Source: Neobacillus endophyticus
Lineage (GTDB): Bacteria; Bacillota; Bacilli; Bacillales; Cytobacillaceae
Assembly: GCF_013248975.1 (NCBI RefSeq)
Contig: NZ_JABRWH010000001.1
Coordinates: 806,001 to 870,000, forward strand
Direction: 5' to 3'
DNA: 64,000 nucleotides
How positions within the stretch are numbered: the stretch's first letter is position 1; every line of letters begins with the position of its first letter. A model generated the notes under the pieces. The model ran no database searches and was not told the origin of the DNA. It saw only the letters and a list, made by a program, of their open reading frames with translations. Both the position numbers and the translations under genes were made by a program. Positions 45,862-55,130 of this stretch are shown here, in pieces.

Positions 45862-45886
45862 AAAGGACGTCTATTGTGACGTCCTT
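45862..45886. repeat. Right 25-bp direct repeat / yfhO terminator hairpin
   Basis: Same 25 bp as 44077-44101. On the minus strand the yfhO stop codon TAG (45871-45873) lies in the hairpin loop; the stem is AAAGGACGTC/GACGTCCTTT. Confidence 0.85.
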
Positions 45887-48555
45887 TTCTTTCTTGAAAT
45901 TCTATATAACAACAATATGGCTGCACCTAAACTGATAAGCGAGATTGCCAATCCGGGAACAAATCCTTCCGGAATATATTGCAGCTTGACCGTATGCTTT
46001 CCAGCTGGTGCTTGTATCCCGGTAAAAGCATAATCTGCGGGAAAAGTATTCACCTTTTTACCGTCTATCGTAGCCTTCCAGCCTGATGAGTATGGGATGG
46101 AAAGGAATAGAATCCCTTTGTTGCTGCTCGTATAGGTTCCATTAATAAAGTTATTTCCGTACGTAATATTCTTCAGGCTGTCTTTCTCGTAGCCTTGGAT
46201 CAATTTTTTGTAATCCTGATAACTGCTAATGGATACTCTTACATCTTTTATAAGGAATTTCCCCGGCTGTATGGTTAACTTGATCCATTTTGTTTGATCA
46301 TCCATTCCAAAGCGGTATAATACCTTGTTTGTTGTTTCCCGGTAATTATATTGATTGAGCTGATACTGATTATTTTTCATGTTTTTTTCAAAGACATAGT
46401 TTTTGCCTAGGTTATTAGCGGCGTTAATGGTCAGCCCCTTATTAGGCGTATAAGGTACTACATCGGCATACACAGTCATTTCAGAAAGCCGATGTGCTTT
46501 TACAGGGATTGATAGCTCAATTGGCTTACTTGATTCCACCAGGACCCCGTTATGTTCCATTTTCAGCTTTGCCTTACTATCAAAGATAGCATCCGATAAT
46601 GTACCGATCGTCTTTACTGATAATTGGGTATTCGCTGATAGCCCGGAATGGGTCAGGTCCTTATCGGAAACGACTACGTTTCGCAGTAATAATTCATCCC
46701 GCTTCGGATAATCCGCTTGGTCAAATGTGGAATTGTCAAGCGCGGAATGATAAATAAACCCAATTGGCAGTGCGTATTGATTCTTTCCTATTTTTGTATT
46801 TCCGTTTTGATACATGCTCTTATAGCCATATAAATTACTGCCATCAGAGGTTTGAATGGACAAGTTATATTTATTGTTCAAAATGGTCGTTACGAATGTA
46901 TTATTCGGAAATCCCTCAATTGTACTTAAATTTCTGCTGCCAGCTTGTCCCAAATAATCCATGCCAAAATATTGAAGCTTCCATTTCAAAAGGGATTGGT
47001 AGGTTGAGAATGAGCGGTAATCATAGCTCATGGAAGAATTATCAAACACCAAGCCAGGAGCATTTACGTTAATCCGATAAAAGCTTGAATCGGAATGAAT
47101 TTGGTTAAGGCTATTTTTGACCAATGGATGATCAAAATACTGGACATAATCCGTTTTCTTCATTAGCGGGAAGATTCCCCAAATACCTTTATGATACTGC
47201 CCCGGATTCCCGCCGCCAGTCTTTATGATTAAGTCTGACGCAAAACTGTAAGGAAGCATTAGACTGTACCCGGTCACTGCGACAGCTCCTATTATAAAAA
47301 GAACTTTCTTAAGCCATGTTTTCGTGACAACCTGTGAGGCAACAAAAAACAGGGCAAATACAACCGGTACAAATTTAAGATCGCTGCCAAAACGGGTAAA
47401 TGGATTTTTATCAAGCCAGAAATACAGCAGGCCGGCAAGAATGAAAATGGCCGCTACATTTCTTCCCTTTTTAAAATTAAGCTCATTTAAAGCAATAGCC
47501 GATAGAATGATAAACATCGCATTAAACAAGAATAACGCACGAAATTCATCTGGCGAGCTAAAACCGGCGACGATGGAATAAACATGTTGGAAAACGAGCA
47601 TCAAAACTAGAACGATCCCCATGACACCATAAATCAATGACCGCTTTAGCCCGTTGATCAGCAATAATGGTATTGTCAAGAGTGGAAGGAAATTCATGCC
47701 TCCCCTCCAGATGATTTTTCTCACTAAATCATTCAGGCTTAATACATTTTGGGTAATCGGCTGACCATGACGGTGTGATGCACTCGATTGTAAGAAGCTA
47801 AACACAGATGGTAGGAAAACCACCATGGCAGATCCTAGCGCCAGCAAATATACACCGGATAATTTCAAATGAAAGATAAGGAATGGCTTCCATTTCTTTT
47901 CTGTTTTCTCGAATGCAAAATAGCGAAAGATGCTATAAAAAAATAATCCGACAGAGATCATGAATAGAAAATAAAAATTGCTGATACTCGCTAAAAATAA
48001 AGAAACAAATAGGACAACACTCTTCTTCTCGGTAAGGAACTTTTCATACCCAAGCAGAACAAATGGAAAATAGACCGTTGCGTTCAGAAAAAAGTAATGG
48101 GTATAAAAATGTTCAAAATTGAATAAGGCATAGCTGTTAGCAATCCCGGCCATCAGGGCGATCCCTTTTTTCACACCGAGCTTTTTGAGCAACAGATACA
48201 TTCCTAAGCTGATCAAAAAGATTTTTAGAATACTGATAGGTATAAAGGAATAGGGAAACCATCCTTTAGGAAGTAATAAAAGCGGCCACATAAAAATATC
48301 GCCAAGCATATAGTAGCCATAGTCATTCCAAAAACTCCCCCCTGGACCATATGCCCAGGACCAGAAAGGAAATTCACCGCTTCTGACGAGATCATGAAAC
48401 ATATTAAAGAAATGAATATATTGCTGAAAAATATCTCCGCCCATTGCGATATAAAAATATTGTTTATTTAGGATTCGGTAAAAAATGAGAAATCCCATTA
48501 CCGCGTTCAATGCAGCTAATAAAATAATTGATAAATCCAGTTTCTTTCGAATCAT
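45871..48555 (-). CDS. yfhO: YfhO family membrane glycosyltransferase
   Basis: About 894 residues with roughly 12-13 TM helices, then a large extracellular domain (about 440-865) and a last TM helix with a basic tail (LLLYRISRKKRTSQ). N-terminal YRILNKQYFYIAMGGDIFQQYIHFFNM and PFWSWAYGPGGSFWNDYGYYMLGD match the YfhO/GT-C pattern with an acidic loop after TM1. In B. subtilis and Listeria YfhO-type proteins transfer a flipped sugar to lipoteichoic acid using CsbB and GtcA. ATG 48555 is preferred over GTG 48564. Its 3' end has been touched by the IS1182 target duplication but the coding frame is whole. Confidence 0.88.
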   Translation of the reverse strand: MIRKKLDLSIILLAALNAVMGFLIFYRILNKQYFYIAMGGDIFQQYIHFFNMFHDLVRSGEFPFWSWAYGPGGSFWNDYGYYMLGDIFMWPLLLLPKGWFPYSFIPISILKIFLISLGMYLLLKKLGVKKGIALMAGIANSYALFNFEHFYTHYFFLNATVYFPFVLLGYEKFLTEKKSVVLFVSLFLASISNFYFLFMISVGLFFYSIFRYFAFEKTEKKWKPFLIFHLKLSGVYLLALGSAMVVFLPSVFSFLQSSASHRHGQPITQNVLSLNDLVRKIIWRGGMNFLPLLTIPLLLINGLKRSLIYGVMGIVLVLMLVFQHVYSIVAGFSSPDEFRALFLFNAMFIILSAIALNELNFKKGRNVAAIFILAGLLYFWLDKNPFTRFGSDLKFVPVVFALFFVASQVVTKTWLKKVLFIIGAVAVTGYSLMLPYSFASDLIIKTGGGNPGQYHKGIWGIFPLMKKTDYVQYFDHPLVKNSLNQIHSDSSFYRINVNAPGLVFDNSSMSYDYRSFSTYQSLLKWKLQYFGMDYLGQAGSRNLSTIEGFPNNTFVTTILNNKYNLSIQTSDGSNLYGYKSMYQNGNTKIGKNQYALPIGFIYHSALDNSTFDQADYPKRDELLLRNVVVSDKDLTHSGLSANTQLSVKTIGTLSDAIFDSKAKLKMEHNGVLVESSKPIELSIPVKAHRLSEMTVYADVVPYTPNKGLTINAANNLGKNYVFEKNMKNNQYQLNQYNYRETTNKVLYRFGMDDQTKWIKLTIQPGKFLIKDVRVSISSYQDYKKLIQGYEKDSLKNITYGNNFINGTYTSSNKGILFLSIPYSSGWKATIDGKKVNTFPADYAFTGIQAPAGKHTVKLQYIPEGFVPGLAISLISLGAAILLLYRISRKKRTSQ

Positions 48556-48792
48556 TTCCAGCACCTGCTCTTTATGTAAATCTGTTCCATTTTAATGTGC
48601 CGCTTGTGATACATTTTTAGGCACGTAAATAAAAAGCTCTTCTAAACAAGGAAGAACCTAGTCCATCGTAAGCTTTTTTAAATGAATATGCAATGAATTT
48701 ACTTTTGTATGGTCTTTGTTTAAGCACGCAGTTGTTGATATGACTAGTTGTTTGGAGCGGAAATCCCTCGACCTTTTAACAGAACCTATACC

Positions 48793-48822
48793 AAAAAGCA
48801 GAGCTAGGCAGCTCTGCTTTTA
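48793..48822 (-). terminator. Terminator downstream of the Wzx-like gene
   Basis: AAAAGCAGAGCT-gcc-tAGCTCTGCTTTT on the minus strand, with T following. It overlaps the last codons of the gene. The 48556-48792 gap shows nothing further. Confidence 0.88.
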
Positions 48823-50243
48823 ACAAAGAATAGCTTTTTGATCAAATCAATCGCCACGGTTTCACGTAACAGGAGCAGCAGCCCGGCGTAGATCACAATT
48901 CCTGCCAGTACTTTTATGACAATGGTCAAAAGCAAGGACAACTGAAGAAGTTCTGTAACCTGGTACGCAATCACGGCCATTACCGCTGAAGCAAACAAAT
49001 ACGTGATGATAGCCTGTATATTACTGCGGGGCAGCTTTATGACATCCTTCAGATACCATAACTGGATGATCAAAATCACGCCTTCTGTAATCGTGGTCGC
49101 AAACGCAGCACCTGTCGCATCAAAGCGCGGAATTAGGACAAGATTAAGGATAAAATTCAGCACTGCTCCCATGACAATTGGCACCGTATACTGCTTATTC
49201 ATTTTCATTGGCACAAGATACCAGGAACCGAAGATAACACCCAATGATTTAAAAATGATAATGGGCGCCATCATCATAGAAATCGCTTGGCTAGGCTTAA
49301 ATTTATCTCCTAAAAACCATAAAACAAAATCATTGGAAATAATCATAAAGCCAAAAGTAATCGGCAATACCAGAAAAACTGTTAATGTAACCCCGCTGCG
49401 CAGTACTTGTTTCAGGCGGTCAAACTGTTCATTCGCAATAAGCGCTGATGTCCGCGGCAGCATGACAGTACCTGAAATGTTAATCAATGATGATATCATA
49501 TAAACAATTTTGTATGCCTGCTCGTAATAGCCAACCTGTGTGGAAGTTGACATCGCGCCGAGCATGGTTTTATCCAATACAGAATAAATCATAGCAGAAA
49601 AGCTGGGGATAAAGAGTATGACCATTTGATTAAAATGGCGTTTGTATTCTAGATTCAACTTGGTAAAGCGGACATAGTGACCTAAACGGTAAAATAAAGC
49701 AATGTTTCCTATTAACACAGATGCTCCCATGATGATCGTGTAGAGTATAAGATCATTAGGCGTTTTAACAAACAGAAAGACACTGGCAAAGCCTAACAGC
49801 TTAAGGGTCAGATTTCTGGTGACCACTTTTTTAAATTCCTCGAGACCCTGAAACAGCCAGGTAATATCAAAAAAAGCTGCAATCAGATTTAACGATTGCC
49901 AGGAAAAGACGGCATCGCCCTTCCATATAAATGCCACAAAAGCGAAATAAATAATGGTGGCGGCCAACAATAAGCCAGAGCGAATGATCAGTATTTCACT
50001 ATATGAACGGGACAGCTTTTCCGGATTGGCTTTAACACTAGCAATTTCCCTTATGGCGTATAAATTGGACCCAAGCAGAAAAATATTGATAAACAAAGTA
50101 ATATACGAAAAACTGTAGCTGTAATGACCCACTCCCTGCGGCCCCAATACCCTGGAGATATACGGGATCGTTAAAAATGGAAGACCGAGCAAAATAAACT
50201 GCTGCAGTAGAACATAAAGGAAATTCTTCTTTAAAGTAGACAT
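48804..50243 (-). CDS. Wzx-type oligosaccharide flippase
   Basis: 479 residues with about 14 TM helices and the polysaccharide-synthesis motifs FLYVLLQQFILLGLPFLTIPYISRVLGPQGVG (N-terminus) and TSTQVGYYEQAYKIVYMIS in the middle. It should move lipid-linked repeat units across the membrane. It is the last gene of a minus-strand run wecC-tagA-licD-flippase-flippase, 187 bp after the other flippase, with an internal terminator between them. Which of the two flippases handles the choline-bearing unit is unknown. Confidence 0.87.
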   Translation of the reverse strand: MSTLKKNFLYVLLQQFILLGLPFLTIPYISRVLGPQGVGHYSYSFSYITLFINIFLLGSNLYAIREIASVKANPEKLSRSYSEILIIRSGLLLAATIIYFAFVAFIWKGDAVFSWQSLNLIAAFFDITWLFQGLEEFKKVVTRNLTLKLLGFASVFLFVKTPNDLILYTIIMGASVLIGNIALFYRLGHYVRFTKLNLEYKRHFNQMVILFIPSFSAMIYSVLDKTMLGAMSTSTQVGYYEQAYKIVYMISSLINISGTVMLPRTSALIANEQFDRLKQVLRSGVTLTVFLVLPITFGFMIISNDFVLWFLGDKFKPSQAISMMMAPIIIFKSLGVIFGSWYLVPMKMNKQYTVPIVMGAVLNFILNLVLIPRFDATGAAFATTITEGVILIIQLWYLKDVIKLPRSNIQAIITYLFASAVMAVIAYQVTELLQLSLLLTIVIKVLAGIVIYAGLLLLLRETVAIDLIKKLFFVKSRAA

Positions 50244-50395
50244 GCAGAAACCTCGTCTCTCTTAATTTTCAATTAGAACTTTATAAGAGTTTCCTTAAAT
50301 CTTTCTTAAGAAAATACACTCATTTTTCGAACTTTTTAATTATACAAATTTTCCCATATGCTGTAAAGATAATTTAGTATTTGCCAATTTACATA

Positions 50396-50428
50396 AAAAA
50401 AGAACCGCTTGTCAAAACGGTCCGAAAA
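50396..50428 (-). terminator. Terminator between the two flippase genes
   Basis: GGACCG pairs with CGGTTC around TTTTGACAAG on the minus strand, followed by TTTTTT. Confidence 0.75.
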
Positions 50429-50430
50429 AA

Positions 50431-51888
50431 TTATCCTTTTAAAAATCTTCCCTTTAGCTTCGCTGTAAACAAAATAACGATTTCGTCCTTGGTAGCCAGA
50501 AGGATCAGCAAATAGACAATGCCGCATACGGCCATGGTCGAAAGTGTTAGTATCATTGTTCCATGGAAAATATGACGGAACCCGATGCCAATCGGAATGA
50601 ATATCAAGGAATAAACAAGATACCTTAAATTTGACCATGACAACAGCTGAAATGGTACTTTAAGATATTTTCGAATATACGTATACTCAATGGCGATCAA
50701 TAACAAATTCGCAAACAATGTCGTAAGGATCGCCGAACTGGCATTAAGCTTTCCAAAATAAAGAAATACTGCTTTAAAGATCAAATTGGCAATCCCGCAG
50801 ACAAAAATCATCCAAACTAGAACATTCTCTTTCTTTTTAATATAAATGACCTGATTTGATTGAATCGATTCAAAGCCAATCGTAATCATATAAAGGGCAT
50901 AAATGGCCAAAACCGGCCCTGCCGGCGCAAATGGCTGCTTTCCGTAAAGGACAACTGCCGCATTTGCAATGACATAGAGTCCAATCGCAGCTGGGAACAA
51001 TAGGGCTGAATACACTTTTGAAATCCGTTTGAGCAGGGATAAATACTGTTCATCATGATCACTTCCTACTAAAAACGACAGCCTTGGAATGGTCACTTGA
51101 ATAAGACTGATCATCAAGGCATTAATCATCGTGGCAATTTGCTGAGCCATTGTATAGTAAGAAACAGATCGTTCGCTGACAAACTGCCCCAGCATGAAAC
51201 GGTCAAGCTGTGTATATAAAATGTTTCCGTTTGAAAAAATGACCACTAGAAACAGAGGTTTAAGATGCGGTACAAATCGGACATCTTTAAAATCAAACTT
51301 CACTCGGCGCTTTACATAAAAATAACTTATAATATTATTCAATCCGGTCGATGTGGCTAACAAGGCAATAAAGATCAAATAGTTGTCAGAGCTTTTAACA
51401 AACGTTAATAGCAAGATGACATAGATGATTTTGACAATCATGGTCTTCAGTGTAATAAAGCCATAATCCTCATAGGCTTCATTCACCCATTCCACATAGA
51501 AAATATTGAGGAAAAAGTTGACCCCATAAACCATTAATACCGGAAATAAAGCCTTCCCGCCATAACCAAAATAAGAGACGGCCACATAAACAAACAACGT
51601 CAGGAAGTTTGTCAGCAGGCTGAACGTGAACAAACTCGTAAACAGCTGATTTACTTTTTCCCGATCATTTTTGATGCGGCTGACTTCGCGCATCCCGTAT
51701 TGATAGATGCCAAACCCGGCAAAAATAAAGAAATAATTAAAAATGGTTTCCCCTGTTTTTACCCTTCCGATGGCATCCGAACCCAAAGTCCGATAAACAT
51801 ATGCACCAATAATAATCGGTACAATCAGATTAAAAAAGTTTAATAGTATTTTATATATGGCATTTTTGACAATTGATTTTTTTTGCAT
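50431..51888 (-). CDS. TacF-like polysaccharide flippase
   Basis: 485 residues and about 14 TM helices, with the N-terminal motif KNAIYKILLNFFNLIVPIIIGAYVYRTLGSDAIGRV and FAGFGIYQYGMREVSRIKND. Length and start resemble pneumococcal TacF, the flippase for choline-bearing teichoic acid units, encoded there beside licD1/licD2. Here licD is 45 bp upstream, which supports the same role. The TacF assignment is inference from context and general family; other Wzx flippases look alike. Confidence 0.78.
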   Translation of the reverse strand: MQKKSIVKNAIYKILLNFFNLIVPIIIGAYVYRTLGSDAIGRVKTGETIFNYFFIFAGFGIYQYGMREVSRIKNDREKVNQLFTSLFTFSLLTNFLTLFVYVAVSYFGYGGKALFPVLMVYGVNFFLNIFYVEWVNEAYEDYGFITLKTMIVKIIYVILLLTFVKSSDNYLIFIALLATSTGLNNIISYFYVKRRVKFDFKDVRFVPHLKPLFLVVIFSNGNILYTQLDRFMLGQFVSERSVSYYTMAQQIATMINALMISLIQVTIPRLSFLVGSDHDEQYLSLLKRISKVYSALLFPAAIGLYVIANAAVVLYGKQPFAPAGPVLAIYALYMITIGFESIQSNQVIYIKKKENVLVWMIFVCGIANLIFKAVFLYFGKLNASSAILTTLFANLLLIAIEYTYIRKYLKVPFQLLSWSNLRYLVYSLIFIPIGIGFRHIFHGTMILTLSTMAVCGIVYLLILLATKDEIVILFTAKLKGRFLKG

Positions 51889-51933
51889 AAAATAGCCCTC
51901 TAAAAAGTAAGGGTCTGCCCATTCCAGGCAGCC

Positions 51934-52683
51934 CTAGAAATATTCCTTCACAATGACAGACTGATCAACCCGTTCAATATTATCCGGAGATTCTCCAGTA
52001 ATCCAGTTTTCATCTTTGATCATATAGGTTGTCCCGTAGTTATCAACCAAATATTCATGATAATTAGCAGGTATTTTAAATGTTGCTCCTTTAAATTCAT
52101 AATCCATTAAACCAGTAAAACTTGATGTTACCTTACTTGTGCGATAACCTTTAGCGATTTGGTATACAGAGTGATTTTCAAATTCCATGTTAGGGCCAAT
52201 TTCACTAAAGTAGCACCAAATCTGACTCTCGTTGGCATACCAGTAATAAAAAATGTCCATATGAAGATTATTTAAATGAAAAGCCTGCTCATAAATCATG
52301 CCGTTCATTTCAAACTGTTTATAGAGTTTGACGCCTTTTTTATCGAGGATCTGAACCAACTGTTTTTTCTTTTCATCATCAAAATGAAAGCAGCCAATAT
52401 CAAGGTCCTTATCATGACCAATAAAATCTTTTTCCCTTACGGCACCAAGCAGTGTACCGTAATCAAGCCAAAATTCCTCGCCAATTTCAGCAAAGGCTTC
52501 CTTCATATAAGTTAGCATCTGCATACCGTATTCATGGACACTGGCTTGCTGCTTTTGATATTGGGCTTTGTCATATTTACGCTTCATTTTAACTAAAATC
52601 GGATTACTTTTAGCAAAACCGTAAAGCCTGCTTGTTCGCAGCTGCTTTACAAGATGATCAACAAACGCTGCCACCTTCATCAT
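51934..52683 (-). CDS. licD: LicD family phosphocholine transferase
   Basis: The 249 residues carry the LicD hallmark at about 73-98: FWLDYGTLLGAVREKDFIGHDKDLDIG, with the metal-binding Asp pair in DKDLDIG, and FHLNNLHMDIFYYWY further on. LicD enzymes transfer phosphocholine from CDP-choline to sugars of teichoic acid, LPS or other glycans; some members handle other alditol phosphates or ribitol-phosphate (fukutin-like). The presence of licABC in the same region favours choline. It lies between tagA and the TacF-like gene in one operon. Confidence 0.9.
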   Translation of the reverse strand: MMKVAAFVDHLVKQLRTSRLYGFAKSNPILVKMKRKYDKAQYQKQQASVHEYGMQMLTYMKEAFAEIGEEFWLDYGTLLGAVREKDFIGHDKDLDIGCFHFDDEKKKQLVQILDKKGVKLYKQFEMNGMIYEQAFHLNNLHMDIFYYWYANESQIWCYFSEIGPNMEFENHSVYQIAKGYRTSKVTSSFTGLMDYEFKGATFKIPANYHEYLVDNYGTTYMIKDENWITGESPDNIERVDQSVIVKEYF

Positions 52684-52738
52684 CCTTTACTATTATGAAG
52701 AATTCTCCTCACCCAGTTATAAAAGAAATTCCCCTTGC

Positions 52739-53446
52739 TTATTTTTTCAATGCTTTTAATAAGAATAACGGCAATATCATTTGCCTTTTCCAACGCCATG
52801 GCTCTTTCATCAGTCGGTATAGCCATTCAAGTCCCATTGTTTGAAAAGCTTTTGGCGCTCTTTTAAGATTACCCGAAATCACATCATAAGATCCACCTAC
52901 GCCTTGAAAGACATATGGCGTCACTTGATTCATATGATTAACAATCCAATATTCCTGTGCCGGGCTGCCTAATGCTACGAATATAATTTCCGGCTGATGC
53001 TGATTAATCGTTTCGACTATAATTTTTTCATCTTTTTCATAGCCGTTTAGGGTGCCGACAATTTGAATTCCAGGAAATTGTTTTTCCAGCGCAGCCTTTG
53101 CCGTATCAGCCACTCCCGGTTTTCCGCCGTAAAGAAAAATCCGTTTCCCTTGTTCAGTCGCCGTTTTACACAGCTTTAGCATCATATCAATACCGGTCAC
53201 CCTGTTTTTTACTTGGCCACCTTTTAACTTAGAGGCTAAAATAACGCCAATTCCATCCGGAATTTGATAATCGGCCCGATTGAGGAGCTTCATGAGCTCT
53301 TTGTCTTCCTGAGCCTTCATAATTTTTTCCGGATTAATTGCTACAATAAATGACTTTTTCTTTTTTTCAATATCCTGCATTAATAATGAGGCCAGTTGAT
53401 CATAATCATAATGACAAACATCTACCCCAAGAAAGTTCTCTTTCAT
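52739..53446 (-). CDS. tagA: WecG/TagA/CpsF family ManNAc transferase
   Basis: The 235-residue GT26 enzyme has GVDVCHYDYDQLASLL near the start, FIVAINPEKIMKAQEDKEL, the catalytic-site motif LLNRADYQIPDGIGVILASKL, and IFVALGSPAQEYWIVNHMNQ with GVGGSYDVISG. It adds ManNAc (or ManNAcA for WecG-type enzymes) to GlcNAc-PP-undecaprenol, completing the wall teichoic acid linkage unit started by TagO. It is followed by licD after 55 bp. The ribosome binding site AGGTGGTAGGAT is strong. Confidence 0.92.
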   Translation of the reverse strand: MKENFLGVDVCHYDYDQLASLLMQDIEKKKKSFIVAINPEKIMKAQEDKELMKLLNRADYQIPDGIGVILASKLKGGQVKNRVTGIDMMLKLCKTATEQGKRIFLYGGKPGVADTAKAALEKQFPGIQIVGTLNGYEKDEKIIVETINQHQPEIIFVALGSPAQEYWIVNHMNQVTPYVFQGVGGSYDVISGNLKRAPKAFQTMGLEWLYRLMKEPWRWKRQMILPLFLLKALKK

Positions 53447-53556
53447 ATCCTACCACCTGTTGTGATTTTGGATTCCATGTAGCGGAAGCTTTGAGATTCC
53501 GCGCACAATCGTAAGCTGTGACCTAAGTGGGCCACAGCTATATTTCCGTAAATTTG

Positions 53557-54828
53557 CTAATCATTAGCGATTCCCAGTACATGCAGATCAAATCCTGCTT
53601 TTGTCCAAGCTTCCCGAGGCAAGCAGTTCTTCGTATCCAGCACAATTTTTGAACGGACAAGTCCGGCCGTTTGTTTTGGATTTAATATTTTGAATTCATC
53701 ATGCTCTGTTAAAATAAGAACGATATCAGCATTTTCCAAAGCTTCTTCCAGCTTTAAGGCTTGCTGAGCGAAATTCTGTTCCTTAATATGCGGATCGAAA
53801 GCAGTTAATTCAATGTTAAGCTCTTTTAAGTAATGAATAACCTCTGTTGAAGGACTTTCCCGCATATCATCAATATTGGCTTTAAACGCCAAACCAAGCA
53901 CGGCAACCTTCGGATTATTAATTTGGTGCTTTTCAGCAATGGCTTTCACCTTATTAGCCACATAAAGCGGCATAGAATCATTCGTTTGACGTGCAAGATG
54001 AATGATTTTCGCCGTCTCAGGCTGTAATTCCACCAAGAACCATGGGTCAACTGCAATACAGTGGCCGCCTACACCTGGTCCTGGAAGATGAATGTTTACC
54101 CTAGGATGATGGTTAGCAAGTTTGATGGCTTCCCAAACGTTAATTCCGATGTTTTCACTAATCTTAGCCAATTCGTTGGCAAAGGCAATGTTGACATCAC
54201 GGTACGTATTTTCAATTACTTTAACCATTTCTGCAGTAGTAGCATCTGTCAGGAAAATTTCTCCTTTAACAAACGCACGATAAAGGTCTCTCGTTTTTTC
54301 GGCAGACTCTTCATTAATACCGCCCACGATTCGGCTGTTATTAACAAGTTCTTCGAAAACACGGCCTGGAATCACCCGCTCTGGTGAGTGGGATACAAGC
54401 AATTCCGTTCCAATTTCAAGGCCGCTTGTTTTTAAAATCGGCATCATGACATCCTCAACAGTCCGTGGAGGTACTGTTGATTCCAACACAACTAAATTGC
54501 CCTTTTCAAGAAAAGGAATAATCGATTTTGTCGCTGCTTCTACATATTTCATATCGGCTGTTTTATCCGGATTAATCGGTGACGGAACCGCGATAATAAA
54601 GACATCAGCTTTTTCCGGTGTGGTTGAAACAGTTAAATTGCCACTGTCAATTGCGGCATTTAATCGTTCTTGAAGTCCATTTTCTTCAATATGAAGCTGT
54701 TTATTGCGAATTTTCCCGACAGCCTCAGCATTAACATCTACACCATGAACATGCAATCCGTTATTGGCAAACATAACGGATGTTGGCAGACCGATATAAC
54801 CGAGACCAATGACACATATTTTATTCAT
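53557..54828 (-). CDS. wecC: UDP-N-acetyl-D-mannosamine dehydrogenase-like enzyme
   Basis: The 423 residues form a UDP-sugar 6-dehydrogenase: NAD site VIGLGYIGLPTSVMFANNG (6-24), STVPPRTVEDVM, VKVIENTYRDVNIAFANEL with Lys203, and the active Cys257 in GVGGHCIAVDPWFLVE, a WecC-like signature. It would oxidise UDP-ManNAc (or a related UDP-HexNAc) to the uronic acid. The polymer may therefore contain an acidic amino sugar. No UDP-GlcNAc 2-epimerase is present in the window. It opens the tagA-licD-flippase operon. Confidence 0.9.
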   Translation of the reverse strand: MNKICVIGLGYIGLPTSVMFANNGLHVHGVDVNAEAVGKIRNKQLHIEENGLQERLNAAIDSGNLTVSTTPEKADVFIIAVPSPINPDKTADMKYVEAATKSIIPFLEKGNLVVLESTVPPRTVEDVMMPILKTSGLEIGTELLVSHSPERVIPGRVFEELVNNSRIVGGINEESAEKTRDLYRAFVKGEIFLTDATTAEMVKVIENTYRDVNIAFANELAKISENIGINVWEAIKLANHHPRVNIHLPGPGVGGHCIAVDPWFLVELQPETAKIIHLARQTNDSMPLYVANKVKAIAEKHQINNPKVAVLGLAFKANIDDMRESPSTEVIHYLKELNIELTAFDPHIKEQNFAQQALKLEEALENADIVLILTEHDEFKILNPKQTAGLVRSKIVLDTKNCLPREAWTKAGFDLHVLGIAND

Positions 54829-55079
54829 GAAGTGACTTCCTTTCTCATGTCAATAACTTTTCCTTCACAAGTTCAAACACTAATTGATGATAGATAAAAT
54901 TTTTACAACTTATTGTAACAAAAAAATTTATTAAAAGAAACTACAACCCGCAAATGGTGTCGCATTTTGCCCAAATTGTTAATAAGTTCACGTAAATGTA
55001 ATATAATTTCCCTCCCATTACGTGTATCGGTTTATATATTATGTCTAGCACTTAGCAATGTGTAAGAAACCGATATGAA

Positions 55080-55117
55080 AAAGCGAAACCGTCTTCTTCA
55101 CTGGTTTCGCTTTTATT
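55080..55117 (-). terminator. Terminator downstream of the NlpC/P60 gene
   Basis: AAAAGCGAAACC pairs with GGTTTCGCTTTT around a 12-nt loop, followed by T on the minus strand. The rest of the 54829-55130 gap is the wecC leader, AT-rich with no clear motif. Confidence 0.85.
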
Positions 55118-55130
55118 TTTGAACTATTTA

